From JAOUEA01 sp963734685 (GTDB taxonomy: Bacteria > Actinomycetota > UBA4738 > HRBIN12), in NCBI GenBank assembly GCA_963734685.1, contig CAVTIC010000007.1, positions 1,178,001 to 1,242,000 on the forward strand: a stretch of 64,000 nucleotides of DNA, written 5' to 3'. Position 1 is the first letter of the stretch. Every line of letters begins with the position of its first letter. The position numbers and the translations under genes are program-made. Positions 35,021-46,369 of the stretch are shown piece by piece. The notes below the pieces were generated by a model. The model saw nothing but the letters and a program-made list of their open reading frames with translations, did not search any database and was not told the DNA's origin.

Positions 35021-36826
35021 TCACCATGGCGGTATTCGCAACTGGGCTTGCGGAACCATCCGAGCCCGTATCGCGCGCGAAGGCACGGGCGAGGGGCTCG
35101 GCGGCGCTTCCGCTAGCTCGTCACCTTCGTCTTCGCCCAGGCGGACGTCGACTCTCACATGATCGGCATCTCCACTGAACTTCAACCGGAAGAACAGCGT
35201 CCAGCCGATCACCGTGCGATCACCGTAGGAGATGTAGATCGAAGCCCGGCTCCGCTTGTTGAGTCGGAACGTCGCCGTATCCTTGAAGCACTTGCCCTCT
35301 CGGCAGTACTTCCCCTCGAATGTGACTCGTTCCCCTGCATGGTTCGGACTGAGGGTGAAGACAGCCGTCGGACACCCGGTGCTGGTCCCCGTGTCGCACG
35401 TCGGACGGTAGTGATAGAGGCGGACTCCGCCCCGGGTCGCATAGCCGCCGACCGTCTTGACCGCCCATCGCGCCGCGACCCGAACGGTCTTCGACGGCGA
35501 CGTATCGGCGTTCCACTTCGGATCTCCCGCGTACGAGGCGTAGTACGTGGTCGTCCCGGACGGGGCGGCGCGAACCGAGAGATCGCTCTGGTCGTTGACC
35601 CTAGCCTCGCGGATGGTCTTGTCCTTTCCCCCGTGCACCGCATGGATCGCCACGACGCGGTTCGACGAGCCGCCTTCGAGGTGAGCAGTGAGGGTGACGT
35701 GGTCGCCGTGCGTGATCCTGGTCTTCGTCACCGACAACGTGAGGACCGACGTACCCTTCCCGACCTCCACCGTCGCCCAGCCGTTCCCAGCGGAGACATC
35801 GGTCGCCCCTGCGAAGGTCGCGCGATACACGACCGTTCCCGCGCCCGGCTCGTCCTGGAAGCTGAACGAGCCGTCTGCCTCCGTCGTGACGTCCGGAAGT
35901 GCAACCCAACTGCCGCCGTCGGTCTGACGGCTGATCGCCACCGTCTCGGCGTCGACCGACGCCCCGTCGGAGAGCTGCAGGGTGCCGTTCATCGTCACCG
36001 TCTCGCCGGGGTAAGCAGTGGCCGGGCCGGTCAAGGACAGATCGGACCGCGTGATGGCACAACGGGCGGTGCCCCCGCCGTCGTAGATCGCCTTGATCTC
36101 CGTAGCGCTCAGCGCACGCTGATAGATCTCCGGCTCGTCGAGCAGTCCGTTGAGGAACCAGTCGGTCTCGCCCCACCCGAGCGTCAATGGGCTCGCCGCG
36201 TCGGGGATCGTGACCGTTTCCGTTCCTGTGTCGACGACGTTGCCGTTCAGGTACAAGGCGTAGTCTGAGCCCGAGCGGGTGATCGCCACGTGGTACCACT
36301 CCGCGAGGTTGGGGCTCCATGCCGCAGACACGGGGCCGTAGCCCGATCCTGTGCCGATGTGGAAATCGAGCTCGCCACGATCGGTGTACCAGAAGACCCA
36401 CTTCGGCACGGGGCCCGATCCCTGGTCGTGGGCGATGAGAGCCTGCGAGTGCCAGCTGAAACCGTTGAAGCTCACCCAGGTATCGATCGTGAAGTCGCCG
36501 CTGAGGTTCCAGTCCCGACTATCGGGGACCGACACCGTGTCGTCCGCACCGTCGAACGAGAACGCCTGCCCCACCTTGCCGGCGGTGTAGGTGGTGCCGC
36601 CGACGAGGGTGCCGTTCCGGTCGTGGGCGACATCGGCTGTGCTGTCGTCGCCCGGCCAACGGGCGATCAGCCCCGCAGGTGTGCTCACACATGCGGCGCC
36701 TGCGGCGACCGGTGTGATCCCAAGGATCAAGGCGATCGCGATCGCCAGACAGGGCCAGCGGCGCACACCCGCCACGCGGGACAGGTTCTCGGAGAGCGTT
36801 CGAGCGCACTTGCCGGTCGTTCCCAT
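35021..36826 (-). CDS. Secreted LamG-domain protein with Ig-like repeats
   Basis: 601 residues. The ATG at 36826 follows GAGG by nine bases. A signal peptide ends near VAAGAACVS. Residues about 50-235 are a LamG/concanavalin-like jelly roll (LIARWPGDDS, AFSFDGADDTVSVPDS, WYHVAITRSGSDYALYLNG). Two or three Ig-like beta domains follow, with YPGETVTMNGTLQLSD and ITHGDHVTLTAHLEG. A C-terminal Cys-rich part contains CDTGTSTGC and CREGKC. Binding to glycans or envelope matrix is likely by family; the ligand is unknown. Confidence 0.85.
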   Translation of the reverse strand: MGTTGKCARTLSENLSRVAGVRRWPCLAIAIALILGITPVAAGAACVSTPAGLIARWPGDDSTADVAHDRNGTLVGGTTYTAGKVGQAFSFDGADDTVSVPDSRDWNLSGDFTIDTWVSFNGFSWHSQALIAHDQGSGPVPKWVFWYTDRGELDFHIGTGSGYGPVSAAWSPNLAEWYHVAITRSGSDYALYLNGNVVDTGTETVTIPDAASPLTLGWGETDWFLNGLLDEPEIYQRALSATEIKAIYDGGGTARCAITRSDLSLTGPATAYPGETVTMNGTLQLSDGASVDAETVAISRQTDGGSWVALPDVTTEADGSFSFQDEPGAGTVVYRATFAGATDVSAGNGWATVEVGKGTSVLTLSVTKTRITHGDHVTLTAHLEGGSSNRVVAIHAVHGGKDKTIREARVNDQSDLSVRAAPSGTTTYYASYAGDPKWNADTSPSKTVRVAARWAVKTVGGYATRGGVRLYHYRPTCDTGTSTGCPTAVFTLSPNHAGERVTFEGKYCREGKCFKDTATFRLNKRSRASIYISYGDRTVIGWTLFFRLKFSGDADHVRVDVRLGEDEGDELAEAPPSPSPVPSRAIRARMVPQAQLRIPPW

Positions 36827-37005
36827 GAGACACAACCTCGGCCTGCACGTCGATCAGCTTGAGGTGCGGATGCTGGTATCCGGAGGAAGCTGCGAGCGGC
36901 GTTCACGGCGGCACTCGAAACGGTCTCTCGCGGATCCCCTGCGGACTGTCCCGTCCTTCGCGGAGATCGCGGCCCTCCTATATGGCCGCTGACCTGCGCT
37001 GCAGG

Positions 37006-37079
37006 TGGGGCGGGCAGGACTCGAACCTGCGACCGAGGGATTATGAGTCCCCTGCTCTGACCGACTGAGCTACCGCCCC
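37006..37079 (-). tRNA. tRNA-Met (CAU anticodon)
   Basis: Minus strand: acceptor GGGGCGG/CCGCCCC with discriminator A, D arm AGCTCAGTCGGTCAGAGC, anticodon stem GGGGA/TCCCT around loop CTCATAA (anticodon CAT), T arm CAGGTTCGAGTCCTG. A CAT anticodon could also be a tRNA-Ile precursor; initiator features are absent. Confidence 0.93.
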
Positions 37080-37197
37080 GCAGAGCGAGCCTATCTCCCA
37101 GCGACGATCGGCATCGAACGGATGGCACGGACGGCGGCGGCTCGAGATGCGCCGGTCGCCCACCGCTGCGTGCCCGCACCCGGAGCCGGGGTTGGAC

Positions 37198-37203
37198 TAG
37201 GCT
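37198..37203 (+). promoter_or_regulatory. -10 box of leaderless cyclic-nucleotide-binding gene
   Basis: TAGGCT nine bases before the GTG at 37213. Confidence 0.5.
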
Positions 37204-37212
37204 CATCCGAGG

Positions 37213-37704
37213 GTGGAACAGCAGGAGATCCTCAGGGTCCTTTCGTCGACGGCGCTCTTCCACGGGATGCCGGAACGTGAACTCGACAGGGTGGCCGGGA
37301 TCGTCCAGGAACGATCGTGCCTTCCGGGTCATCACGTCTTCGTCCAGGGTGATCTTGCGACCGAGTTCTACGTCGTCGCCTCCGGCCGCGTGCGCGTCTT
37401 CGTGCCCACCGCCGGCGACCAGATCGACGCTGCGATCGTGCGACCGGGCGACATGTTCGGCGAGGCCGCGATGCTCGACGGCGGCCCGCGACTGGCCTCG
37501 GCCGTCGCCGTCGAGCCCACCACCCTCGTGGTGATCCCGCGCGACGCCTGGATGGCGTTGATCGAGCTCGACGTCGTGCTGCCGCGTCGTGTCTTCGCGG
37601 CCCTGGGCGCCTCGGCCCGTCGCTACGTGCAACACACCGTCGACTTCCTGTTCCTCGACGTGGATATCCCGGACGACGCGTCGGAGAGCGAGACCGGCTC
37701 CTGA
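37213..37704 (+). CDS. Stand-alone cyclic nucleotide-binding domain protein
   Basis: 163 residues. The Crp-type beta barrel is clear: GHHVFVQGDLATEFYVVASGR, then the phosphate-binding cassette around GDMFGEAAMLDGGPRLASA. No helix-turn-helix follows, so it is not a transcription factor by itself. It ends with an acidic Ser/Glu tail. It may sense cAMP or cGMP; the tandem-cyclase protein at 41103 is a possible source by inference only. fumC follows 81 bases later. Confidence 0.85.
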   Translation: MEQQEILRVLSSTALFHGMPERELDRVAGIVQERSCLPGHHVFVQGDLATEFYVVASGRVRVFVPTAGDQIDAAIVRPGDMFGEAAMLDGGPRLASAVAVEPTTLVVIPRDAWMALIELDVVLPRRVFAALGASARRYVQHTVDFLFLDVDIPDDASESETGS

Positions 37705-37785
37705 GCGCCTGCGACCGCCCAGCGTCCCGAGCTCATCGTCGTTTGGGAGGATGGAGGCATCGGCACCCGGAGGTCCGAGCAGACG

Positions 37786-39179
<1,394 letters not shown>

Positions 39180-39261
39180 CCGGGCAGGATCCTCAGGCCG
39201 TAGACCCGATCCATCGGCGTGCCGGATGTGGGAGCACGGGAGGTTCCCGGGGGATCGTCCC

Positions 39262-40138
39262 CTACGACGGCTCGCCCGGTTCCGGCCCGGTGGCGACCGG
39301 CCTCGACGGATCCGAGACCCAGTCCGACCACGAGCCCTCGTACAGCCGGCCGAGCCCGAGTCCGGCACGTTCCATCGCGAACAGCGCGAACGTCGCGGTG
39401 ACGCCCGACCCGCACGAGGCGATCGCCTCGCCGTCGCCACGCACGCCGAGCGCCTCGTACGCGGCGCCGGAGCGCCTCGGGCTCGAGGAAGCCCCCGTCC
39501 TCGTCGCGGTTGCCCGTCCACTCGGCGCTGACGGATCCCGGCACGTGCCCGGCGACGGGATCGAACGGCTCGACCTCGCCGCGGTAGCGCTCCCCCGCCC
39601 TCGCATCGAGCACGACCGCCGAGCCTTCACGCAACGTTCGCCCGACCGAGTCGGCGTCGACCACACGCCCGGCGGGCCAGGGTTCCGCCGTGAACGAGGC
39701 CTCGGCAGCGACGCGGGGCGGGCCCGTCTCGAGCGAACCGCCATCGTCGGTCCAGGCGTCCAGCGAGGGAAGGTCGAGCACGGCGGCCTTCCGGTCGAGC
39801 ACTCGCAGCATCCACCACAGCCTCGCCGCGACCCACCCGCCCACGTCGTCGTAGGCGATCACGGCCGACCTGTCGCCGATGCCGAGCCGGGACATCGTGG
39901 CCGCGAAGGCATCGGACGTGGGGAGCGGATGGCGCCCCGGCCCGTCGAACGGGGGTGCCGCCAGGTCGGTGTCGACGTCGACGCAGATCGCGCCCGGCAC
40001 GTGTCCGAGGTCGAACGCGTCGCGCGCGCGGCCATCGGGAACCCACCGCACGTCGGCGATCACGAGGTCCTCGGGCACGCCGTGAGATAGTTGCGCGCGC
40101 AACCATCTCGGATCGACGAGCATGCCCGGCAGCTCCAC
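39262..40138 (-). pseudogene. sseA: Thiosulfate/3-mercaptopyruvate sulfurtransferase, one frameshift
   Basis: Two rhodanese domains. The first (DLVIADVRWVPDGRARDAF, GHVPGAICVDVDTDLA) is inactive, and the second carries the active-site Cys in ASCGSGVTA. The frame shifts near 39465 (one extra C on the coding strand) between LEPEALR and AAYEALGVRGDGEAIA. The GTG at 40138 is chosen because a TATCCT -10 box lies seven bases before it. The enzyme moves sulfane sulfur to cyanide or other acceptors. Confidence 0.85.
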
Positions 40139-40145
40139 GGGCGCG

Positions 40146-40151
40146 AGGATA
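40146..40151 (-). promoter_or_regulatory. -10 box of leaderless sulfurtransferase gene
   Basis: TATCCT on the minus strand, seven bases before the GTG at 40138. Confidence 0.5.
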
Positions 40152-40210
40152 CCCGGACCACGTTCCCGAGCGCGTGCCTCGAGCTTCGGGATGCTGCGCG
40201 CGGACCGGCG

Positions 40211-40996
40211 TCAGTCGCGCAGATCGACGATCACGGGCGCGTGGTCGCTCGGCTTGCCCTCACCCGACGTGGGCTTGCGCTCCTCGCGGTCGACCTGCAC
40301 CGAGACCAGCCGATCGCACACTGGTGGCGTGCCGAGCGCGAGGTCGATCCGGAGTCCCCACCCACGGTGGAACGCGCCCATGCGGTAGTCCCAGAACGTG
40401 AAGGGGCCCTCGACGTCACCGGCAGCGCGACGCCCGAGATCCTCGAGTCCCGCAGCCATCAGCCCTCGAAGCCGCTCGCGCTCGGGCTCGCTCGCCAGGT
40501 TCTGCCCGCGCCAGAGCTCCGGGTCGTACACGTCGCGATCGTCGGGAGCGACGTTGAAGTCGCCGGCGAGCACGATGGGCTTGCTCGGGTCGACCGTCCC
40601 GCGAGCCCACGTGCCGAACGCCTCGTACCAAGCGAGCTTCGTCTCGTAGGCTGGGTCGCCGACCGCCTTCCCGTTGACGGCGTAGACACTCCCGATCGTC
40701 ACGTCGCCCGCGCGGGCGACGAGCAGCCGGCGATCGTCGGGCACGGGGTCACCGGGCATGCCCCTCGCGGCTTCCTCCAGCGGGAGCCGGGAGACGATCG
40801 CGACCCCGTTGCGCCCGGCCTGTCCGTGGCTGAGAGCGCCGTATCCCGCCTCGAGCAGGGGCTCGACCGGGAAGTCGCCGTCGGCCACTTTCGTCTCCTG
40901 CAGGCAGACGACGTCGGGCTCGTGGCGAGCGAGCAGGGCCAGCAAGCGAGGCAGCCGCTGCCGGATCGAGTTCACGTTCCAGGTCACCAGTCGCAC
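40211..40996 (-). CDS. xthA: Exodeoxyribonuclease III
   Basis: 261 residues from a leaderless GTG. All catalytic blocks of the exonuclease III/AP endonuclease family are present: LVTWNVNSIRQRLPRLL, VCLQETKVADGDFP, PIVLAGDFNVAP, RIDLALGTP and SDHAPVIVDL. It cuts at abasic sites and removes 3' blocks in base excision repair, with Mg2+. It is 3' of nothing in an operon; the sulfurtransferase follows 72 bases later on the same strand. Confidence 0.95.
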   Translation of the reverse strand: MRLVTWNVNSIRQRLPRLLALLARHEPDVVCLQETKVADGDFPVEPLLEAGYGALSHGQAGRNGVAIVSRLPLEEAARGMPGDPVPDDRRLLVARAGDVTIGSVYAVNGKAVGDPAYETKLAWYEAFGTWARGTVDPSKPIVLAGDFNVAPDDRDVYDPELWRGQNLASEPERERLRGLMAAGLEDLGRRAAGDVEGPFTFWDYRMGAFHRGWGLRIDLALGTPPVCDRLVSVQVDREERKPTSGEGKPSDHAPVIVDLRD

Positions 40997-41003
40997 GGCG
41001 CGG

Positions 41004-41009
41004 AGCTTA
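41004..41009 (-). promoter_or_regulatory. -10 box of leaderless exonuclease III gene
   Basis: TAAGCT on the minus strand, seven bases before the GTG at 40996. Confidence 0.5.
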
Positions 41010-41090
41010 CCGGGGGCGTGCAGGACGTCGGGGACACCGAGACGCCTCGAAGGCCGTCTTCCGGGGGTAGCGGGACTGCCCCGCAACTCG

Positions 41091-41096
41091 TATCGT
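41091..41096 (+). promoter_or_regulatory. -10 box of leaderless tandem-cyclase gene
   Basis: TATCGT six bases before the GTG at 41103. Confidence 0.55.
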
Positions 41097-41102
41097 CGGT
41101 CC

Positions 41103-44100
41103 GTGGCCGTTCCTCCCTCGCCGTCATCCGCTGAGGCGCTCCCGGTGTCCTCGTACGTGCCTCGGTTGCTGCTGCGCCAGCTCGCCGAGTACCCCGACCG
41201 GCGCGCGTGGACCGTCGAGGGTACGGTCGTCTTCGTCGACATCTCGGGCTTCACGAAGCTCTCGGAGCGACTCGCCAAGCACGGCAAGGAGGGTGCCGAG
41301 CAGGTCACGGAGGCGATCGAGACGTGCTTCACGGACCTCCTCGCCGTCGCCTACGCGAACGGCGGCGGGTTGATCAAGTTCGGCGGCGACGCCCTGCTCC
41401 TGTTGTTCCAGGGCGAGGACCACGAGGCGATGGCCTGCCGGTCGGCCGTGTGGATGCGCCGTTCCCTGCGGGAAGTCGGACGCATCGACGTGCCCGGAGC
41501 CAAGGTGCAGCTGCGCATGTCGGTCGGCGTGCACACCGGCACGTTCCACTTCTTCCTGGTTGGGTCGTCCCACCGGGAGCTCATCGCCGCCGGGCCGGCG
41601 TGGACGCGGACGGTCGAGATGGAGCACGAGGCGAGCGCCGGCGAGATCCTCGTGAGTCCTGAACTCTCGGCGCTGCTTCCAGCACGGTGCCTCGGCGAAC
41701 CCAAAGGGCCGGGGGTGCTGCTCCGACGTGAGCCGCCGGGGGTGCCGACCGCCCCGGATGCGCCTGCACGCGAGGTCGGGCCGGACGTCGTCGCCGGGTG
41801 CCTCTCGGTGGCCGTGCGACGGCACGTGACCGCGGGCGGCGGCGCCCCGGAACACCGGCCGGTGACCGTCGCGTTCGTCCACTTCGACGGCACCGACGAG
41901 GCGATCGCGTCGAAAGGGGTCGAGACGGTCGCCGACGACCTGCACGCCCTCGTCGCCGACGTGCAGTCGGCCGTCGACGTGCAGGGGGTCTGCTTCCTCG
42001 CCTCCGATGCCGACGCCGACGGCGGCAAGCTGATCCTCACGGCGGGCGCGCCGTCGGTGACGGGCAACGACGAGGAGCGCATGCTGCTCGCCCTGCGCGC
42101 GATCGCGGACGGCGATCGCGCGATCCCCGTGCGCATCGGGGTCCACCGCGGCGGTGTCTTCGCCGGCGACATCGGTCCCTGGTACCGCCGGACCTACACC
42201 GTGATGGGCGACGCCGTGAACCTCGCCGCTCGTCTCATGGCGCAGGCCGAGCCGGGCGAGATCTACGCGACCGCCGACGTGCTCGACCGCTCGGCGAGCC
42301 GGTTCCGCACGACGGAGCTCGCCCCGTTCACCGTGAAGGGCAAGGCTGCTCCCGTTCGGGCATGGTCCGTCGGCGACGTCGCCAGGGCCCGAGTGAGGGC
42401 GACGAGGGCCTTGCCCTTGGTCGGGCGCGACGCCGAGGTCCGGACGCTCGAGGAAGCGCTGGAGGGGGTTCGAGCCGGACACGGAGGGCTCGTGGAGATC
42501 GTCGGCGAGCCCGGCATCGGCAAATCGCGGCTGATCGAGGAGACCCTCGCCCGAGTGGAGGGCTTCCTGCGGTGGAACGCGACCTGCGAGGCGTACACCG
42601 CCAGCACCCCGTACGCGGCCTGGCGCGAACTGCTCCGCGAGGCGCTGGGATGCGGGTGGGAGGATCCGGGTGATGCGGTGGGGCGCCGGCTGCACTCCGT
42701 CGTGGCCGAGGGCGACCCGTCGCTGTTGCCGTGGCTGCCGTTGCTGGCCGTGCCCCTCGACGCGGTGGTCGATCCGACGCCGGAGGTCGATGCCCTCGAC
42801 GAGTCGTTCCGCAGGTCGAAGCTCCACGACGCGGTCGAGCGGCTGCTCGGCGTGGTGCTCGATCGGCCGGGGCTGATGGTGATCGAGGACGCCCACTACC
42901 TCGACGAGGCCTCGACCGACCTGCTGTCGGCACTCACGGGCGCCGAGACCGAGCGGTCGTGGGGTGCGTTCGTCACACGCCGGAGCGACGACTCGCCGGC
43001 TTCCGGATCGGCCCCCGACCGCCCGCCGACCGCCGTGACCACCGCGATCCGCATCGAGCCGACCGCGCTCTCCGGCGACGACGTGATGACGCTCGCGGAA
43101 GCCGCATGCGACGTCGATCCGCTCCCGCCGCACGTGATCCGCACGGTCGCCGAGCGGTCGGGAGGCAACCCGCAGTTCCTGCTCGACCTGCTGCGGTCGG
43201 CGGCGGAATCGGGCGTCGAGGGATTGCCCGACACGGTCGAAAGCGCCGCGATGGCTGAGATCGACCGGCTCTCCCCGGCCGACCGGACGATCGTCCGGCG
43301 AGCCGCGGTGCTCGGACTCACGTTCCACCCGAGGACGCTGCCCTGGGTCCTGGACGACGACGCCGAGGCCCCGGGCCCGGAGACGTGGGAACGGCTGGAC
43401 GGACTGTTCCAGGACGACGGCGATGGGTACCGGCGGTTCCGCCGGGCGCTGATGCGCGATGCGGCGTACGAGGGGTTGCCGTTCCGACTCCGGCGCCGGC
43501 TGCACGCGCGCGTCGTCGAAGAGCTCGAACGGACCTCGGGTGATCACCTCGACGACCAGGCGTCAACGCTGGCGATGCACTGCGCCCTGGCCGGCGACCA
43601 CGACCGCACGTGGCACTACGCGCGCATCGCGGGCGACCGGGCGCGGGAACGCGCGGCGCCCGCCGACGCCGCGTCGCACTACCGGCGGGCCCTCGTCGCG
43701 GCCCGCGGATGCGGCGACGTCGGCGACGACGACGTCTCCGAGGTGACCGAGGCACTCGGCGAGGCGCTGATCCGGGCGGGCGAGCTCGAGGCCGCCGGCG
43801 ATACGTTCCGCGCCGCCGGGCGCCTGCGACACGACGATCCGGTGAGCTCGGCCCGCCTCCTGCTGCGACAGGCCTACGTCGCCGAGCGCGTGGGCAGCTT
43901 CGACCGCATGCTGCGCCTCACCCGCAAGGCGTCGAGGACCCTGGAGGGCCGCGGCGGGTGGGGACCGATGCGGCTTCGGGCGGCCGCGAAGGTCTCCGAG
44001 GCCTACGCCCGCCAGTTCCAAGGCCGGCCTGAGGATTCCCTGGCGCTCACGCGGCCCGCGATCGAGGCCGCCAAGACCTCGGCCGACCGCAAGGCCCTGG

Positions 44101-44933
44101 CCGACGCGCTGATGCTGCAGGACTGGGCGCTGCTCGACCTCGGCCGGGTCGATCAGGCGGTGCACAGCCGGGAGGCGCTCGAGATCTACGAGTCGATCGG
44201 CGACCTCCACGGAGCGGCGTCTGCCTCGAACAACCTGGGGGTCGTGGCGTACTTCCAGGGCCGGTGGGACGAGGCCGTCGCCGACTACGAACGCATGGCC
44301 TCGGCCAAGGAGCGGCTCGGCGATTCGGTGCACGCGGCGACCGGGCACATCAACGTCGGCGAGGTCCGCTCCGACCAGGGTCGCATCGACGAGGCGGAGG
44401 AACGGTTCCGCCGAGCCCGACGCGCATACCTCGCCGCCGGCGACACCATCGGCCTCGCGTACTGCCTCGCGTACCTGGGCCGCGCGGAAGCCAGGGCAGG
44501 CCGCACCGAGCACGCCCGAGCGCGGTTGGAAGAGGCTCGGGACACGTTCGCCGAACTCCACGCCGAGCGCGAGCTGACGCAGACCGACGCGTGGATCGCC
44601 GAGTGCGACCTGCTGGCCGGCCGATGGCAGGACGCCGCGTCGGAGGCCGACCGGCTGCTCGGGACCCCCGGCGGCGAACAGAATGCGACGCTGCTGCACC
44701 GGGTGCGGGGACTCTCGCTCGCGCGGCTCGGCCACCTCGACGAGGCGCGGGCAGCGTTCGACCGAGGGCTCGCGCTCGCAGAGGACGAAGGGGTGGAACT
44801 CGAACGAGCGCTGATCCTGTCAGCGATCGCCAGTACCTGGCCCGACGACCATGAGGCGGCCGAGGGGGCGGCCACGGCGGCGAAGCTGTTCGAGCGCCTC
44901 GGCGTCGTCGCGACCGCCGAGCCGCCCGAGTGA
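41103..44933 (+). CDS. Tandem class III nucleotide cyclase domains fused to AAA ATPase and TPR
   Basis: 1276 residues. Cyclase domain 1 (about 40-215) has both metal Asp (VDISGFT, Asp46; GGDALL, Asp96) but lacks the GDAVNLAARL motif. Domain 2 (about 255-420) lacks the metal Asp yet keeps VMGDAVNLAARL at 367-378. Together they could form one active site, as in animal C1/C2 cyclases. A STAND/AAA ATPase follows, Walker A GEPGIGKS with Lys474 and Walker B LMVIEDAHYLDEAS. From about 800 the protein is TPR-rich. It is a large cytoplasmic signalling protein. The trigger is unknown. Confidence 0.9.
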   Translation: MAVPPSPSSAEALPVSSYVPRLLLRQLAEYPDRRAWTVEGTVVFVDISGFTKLSERLAKHGKEGAEQVTEAIETCFTDLLAVAYANGGGLIKFGGDALLLLFQGEDHEAMACRSAVWMRRSLREVGRIDVPGAKVQLRMSVGVHTGTFHFFLVGSSHRELIAAGPAWTRTVEMEHEASAGEILVSPELSALLPARCLGEPKGPGVLLRREPPGVPTAPDAPAREVGPDVVAGCLSVAVRRHVTAGGGAPEHRPVTVAFVHFDGTDEAIASKGVETVADDLHALVADVQSAVDVQGVCFLASDADADGGKLILTAGAPSVTGNDEERMLLALRAIADGDRAIPVRIGVHRGGVFAGDIGPWYRRTYTVMGDAVNLAARLMAQAEPGEIYATADVLDRSASRFRTTELAPFTVKGKAAPVRAWSVGDVARARVRATRALPLVGRDAEVRTLEEALEGVRAGHGGLVEIVGEPGIGKSRLIEETLARVEGFLRWNATCEAYTASTPYAAWRELLREALGCGWEDPGDAVGRRLHSVVAEGDPSLLPWLPLLAVPLDAVVDPTPEVDALDESFRRSKLHDAVERLLGVVLDRPGLMVIEDAHYLDEASTDLLSALTGAETERSWGAFVTRRSDDSPASGSAPDRPPTAVTTAIRIEPTALSGDDVMTLAEAACDVDPLPPHVIRTVAERSGGNPQFLLDLLRSAAESGVEGLPDTVESAAMAEIDRLSPADRTIVRRAAVLGLTFHPRTLPWVLDDDAEAPGPETWERLDGLFQDDGDGYRRFRRALMRDAAYEGLPFRLRRRLHARVVEELERTSGDHLDDQASTLAMHCALAGDHDRTWHYARIAGDRARERAAPADAASHYRRALVAARGCGDVGDDDVSEVTEALGEALIRAGELEAAGDTFRAAGRLRHDDPVSSARLLLRQAYVAERVGSFDRMLRLTRKASRTLEGRGGWGPMRLRAAAKVSEAYARQFQGRPEDSLALTRPAIEAAKTSADRKALADALMLQDWALLDLGRVDQAVHSREALEIYESIGDLHGAASASNNLGVVAYFQGRWDEAVADYERMASAKERLGDSVHAATGHINVGEVRSDQGRIDEAEERFRRARRAYLAAGDTIGLAYCLAYLGRAEARAGRTEHARARLEEARDTFAELHAERELTQTDAWIAECDLLAGRWQDAASEADRLLGTPGGEQNATLLHRVRGLSLARLGHLDEARAAFDRGLALAEDEGVELERALILSAIASTWPDDHEAAEGAATAAKLFERLGVVATAEPPE

Positions 44934-44958
44934 GCGTCACGTTCCCTCGGACCTGGGG

Positions 44959-44964
44959 TACGGT
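44959..44964 (+). promoter_or_regulatory. -10 box of leaderless lipoprotein gene
   Basis: TACGGT six bases before the ATG at 44971. Confidence 0.55.
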
Positions 44965-44970
44965 CGGACG

Positions 44971-46284
44971 ATGGCACCGTTGCTGCGTGGCGTCCGCCTC
45001 TCGATCCTGGCGGTGGCCGTCTCGCTGACGGCCTGCACGATCACCCTGGGCGAGCGACGGGGGGCGGATCCATCCTCGAGTGTGCTGCCGTCCCCGGCGG
45101 CGTCCGCAGAGGCGCCGCCGATCGCGTCGGTGCGGGCCGAGGGCCGACTCGCCGTGGTGCAGGGTGACGGCGCCCTCTACACGATGCTCCCCGACGGCTC
45201 CGACCGCGTCGACCTGATCGGCGGGGGCGATCCGGCACTCGCGGCGGTGCAACCGTCATGGTCCCCCGATGGCACGAGGCTGGCGTGGGTCGTCCGGGAC
45301 GGCTCCGCAGGTCCCGGCGTCGGTGCGATCGTGATCGCGGGTCCCCGAGGCGAGGACCCCGTCGTCTCCCCCACGCCGTTCGTGCCCTACTACCTCTCAT
45401 GGGATCCGACCGGCTCGCGAGTGGCCTTCCTCGGCTCCGCCGGCGACCCCGAGACGCCGGTCGAGATGGGGGTGCTCGAGGCCGGCCCCGAGGCGGCCGA
45501 CCCGCAGCCCGTCGCGGGCGGCTCACCCTTCCTCTACTTCGCCTGGGGACCCGATGGGAGGAGCGTGCTCGCGCACGCCGGGTACGACCGCCTCGAAGAG
45601 ATCGAGCTGACCGGACGATCGACCGAGCTGACCGCTCGGCCGGGGCTGTTCTCGACCCCGGCCTGGAGTGCCGACGGACGGACCCTCGTCTTCGCCGAGC
45701 GTGGCCCGAACGGTGTGCAACGGCTGATCGCGCAGGTCGGGAATGACGAACGGCGCATCCTCGTCGAAGGGCGAGGCGCGCTTTCGTTCGTGATGCGGCC
45801 CGATGGCGGCGCGGTCGCCTACCAGATGCTCGGCTCCGGCGAGGGAGACTTCTTCGACCGGCGCCCCGCGGAGCCCGACGACGGTGTGCGCGTCGTCGAC
45901 CTGCGCTCGGGGGCGACACGCCGGGCGACGCGCGTCAGGGCGATGACGTTCTGGTGGAGCCCCGACGGCGAACGGCTGCTGGCGCTGGCTCCGCAACCCG
46001 AGGCCCCCGACACGATCCCGTTCGTGTGGCAGGTCTGGAACGGCCGCGAGACCTCGGCGATGCAGGGCGAACACTCGCCCACCCTCGTGGTGCTCCGCGA
46101 CTACGCACCGTTCTTCACCCAGTACGCGCAGAGCACCACGCCGTGGGCACCCGACGGATCGGCGTTCGCGTTCGCGGCCGAGAGCCGCGACGGTGTCGGA
46201 CGGATCGTCGTCCAGGAGATCGATGGCGAGCCGATCGTGGTCGGCGAAGGCGTCTACGTGACGTGGTCGGCGGACGGACCCTGA
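44971..46284 (+). CDS. Lipoprotein with TolB/DPP6-like beta-propeller
   Basis: 437 residues. The signal segment ends in a lipobox (VSLTAC), so it should be lipid-anchored outside the membrane. A Ser/Pro linker leads to a six-bladed propeller with WD40-like PD40 repeats: PSWSPDGTRLAWV, LSWDPTGSRVAFLG, FAWGPDGRSVLAHA, PAWSADGRTLVFAE, FWWSPDGERLLAL and TPWAPDGSAFAFA. Such propellers bind peptides or other proteins. No catalytic domain is attached. Confidence 0.85.
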   Translation: MAPLLRGVRLSILAVAVSLTACTITLGERRGADPSSSVLPSPAASAEAPPIASVRAEGRLAVVQGDGALYTMLPDGSDRVDLIGGGDPALAAVQPSWSPDGTRLAWVVRDGSAGPGVGAIVIAGPRGEDPVVSPTPFVPYYLSWDPTGSRVAFLGSAGDPETPVEMGVLEAGPEAADPQPVAGGSPFLYFAWGPDGRSVLAHAGYDRLEEIELTGRSTELTARPGLFSTPAWSADGRTLVFAERGPNGVQRLIAQVGNDERRILVEGRGALSFVMRPDGGAVAYQMLGSGEGDFFDRRPAEPDDGVRVVDLRSGATRRATRVRAMTFWWSPDGERLLALAPQPEAPDTIPFVWQVWNGRETSAMQGEHSPTLVVLRDYAPFFTQYAQSTTPWAPDGSAFAFAAESRDGVGRIVVQEIDGEPIVVGEGVYVTWSADGP

Positions 46285-46369
46285 CCGTCACGACGGCATC
46301 GTCGTGTCGGTTCGCGACCTGACCGATCGATAGCCCCTCGCAACGGGCGCTCGAGGGACGCCCCCAGTC

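Noticed and set aside
35159..36268. Long + strand open frame over the LamG gene
   Set aside because: It is an antisense shadow; the minus strand has a signal peptide and LamG motifs.
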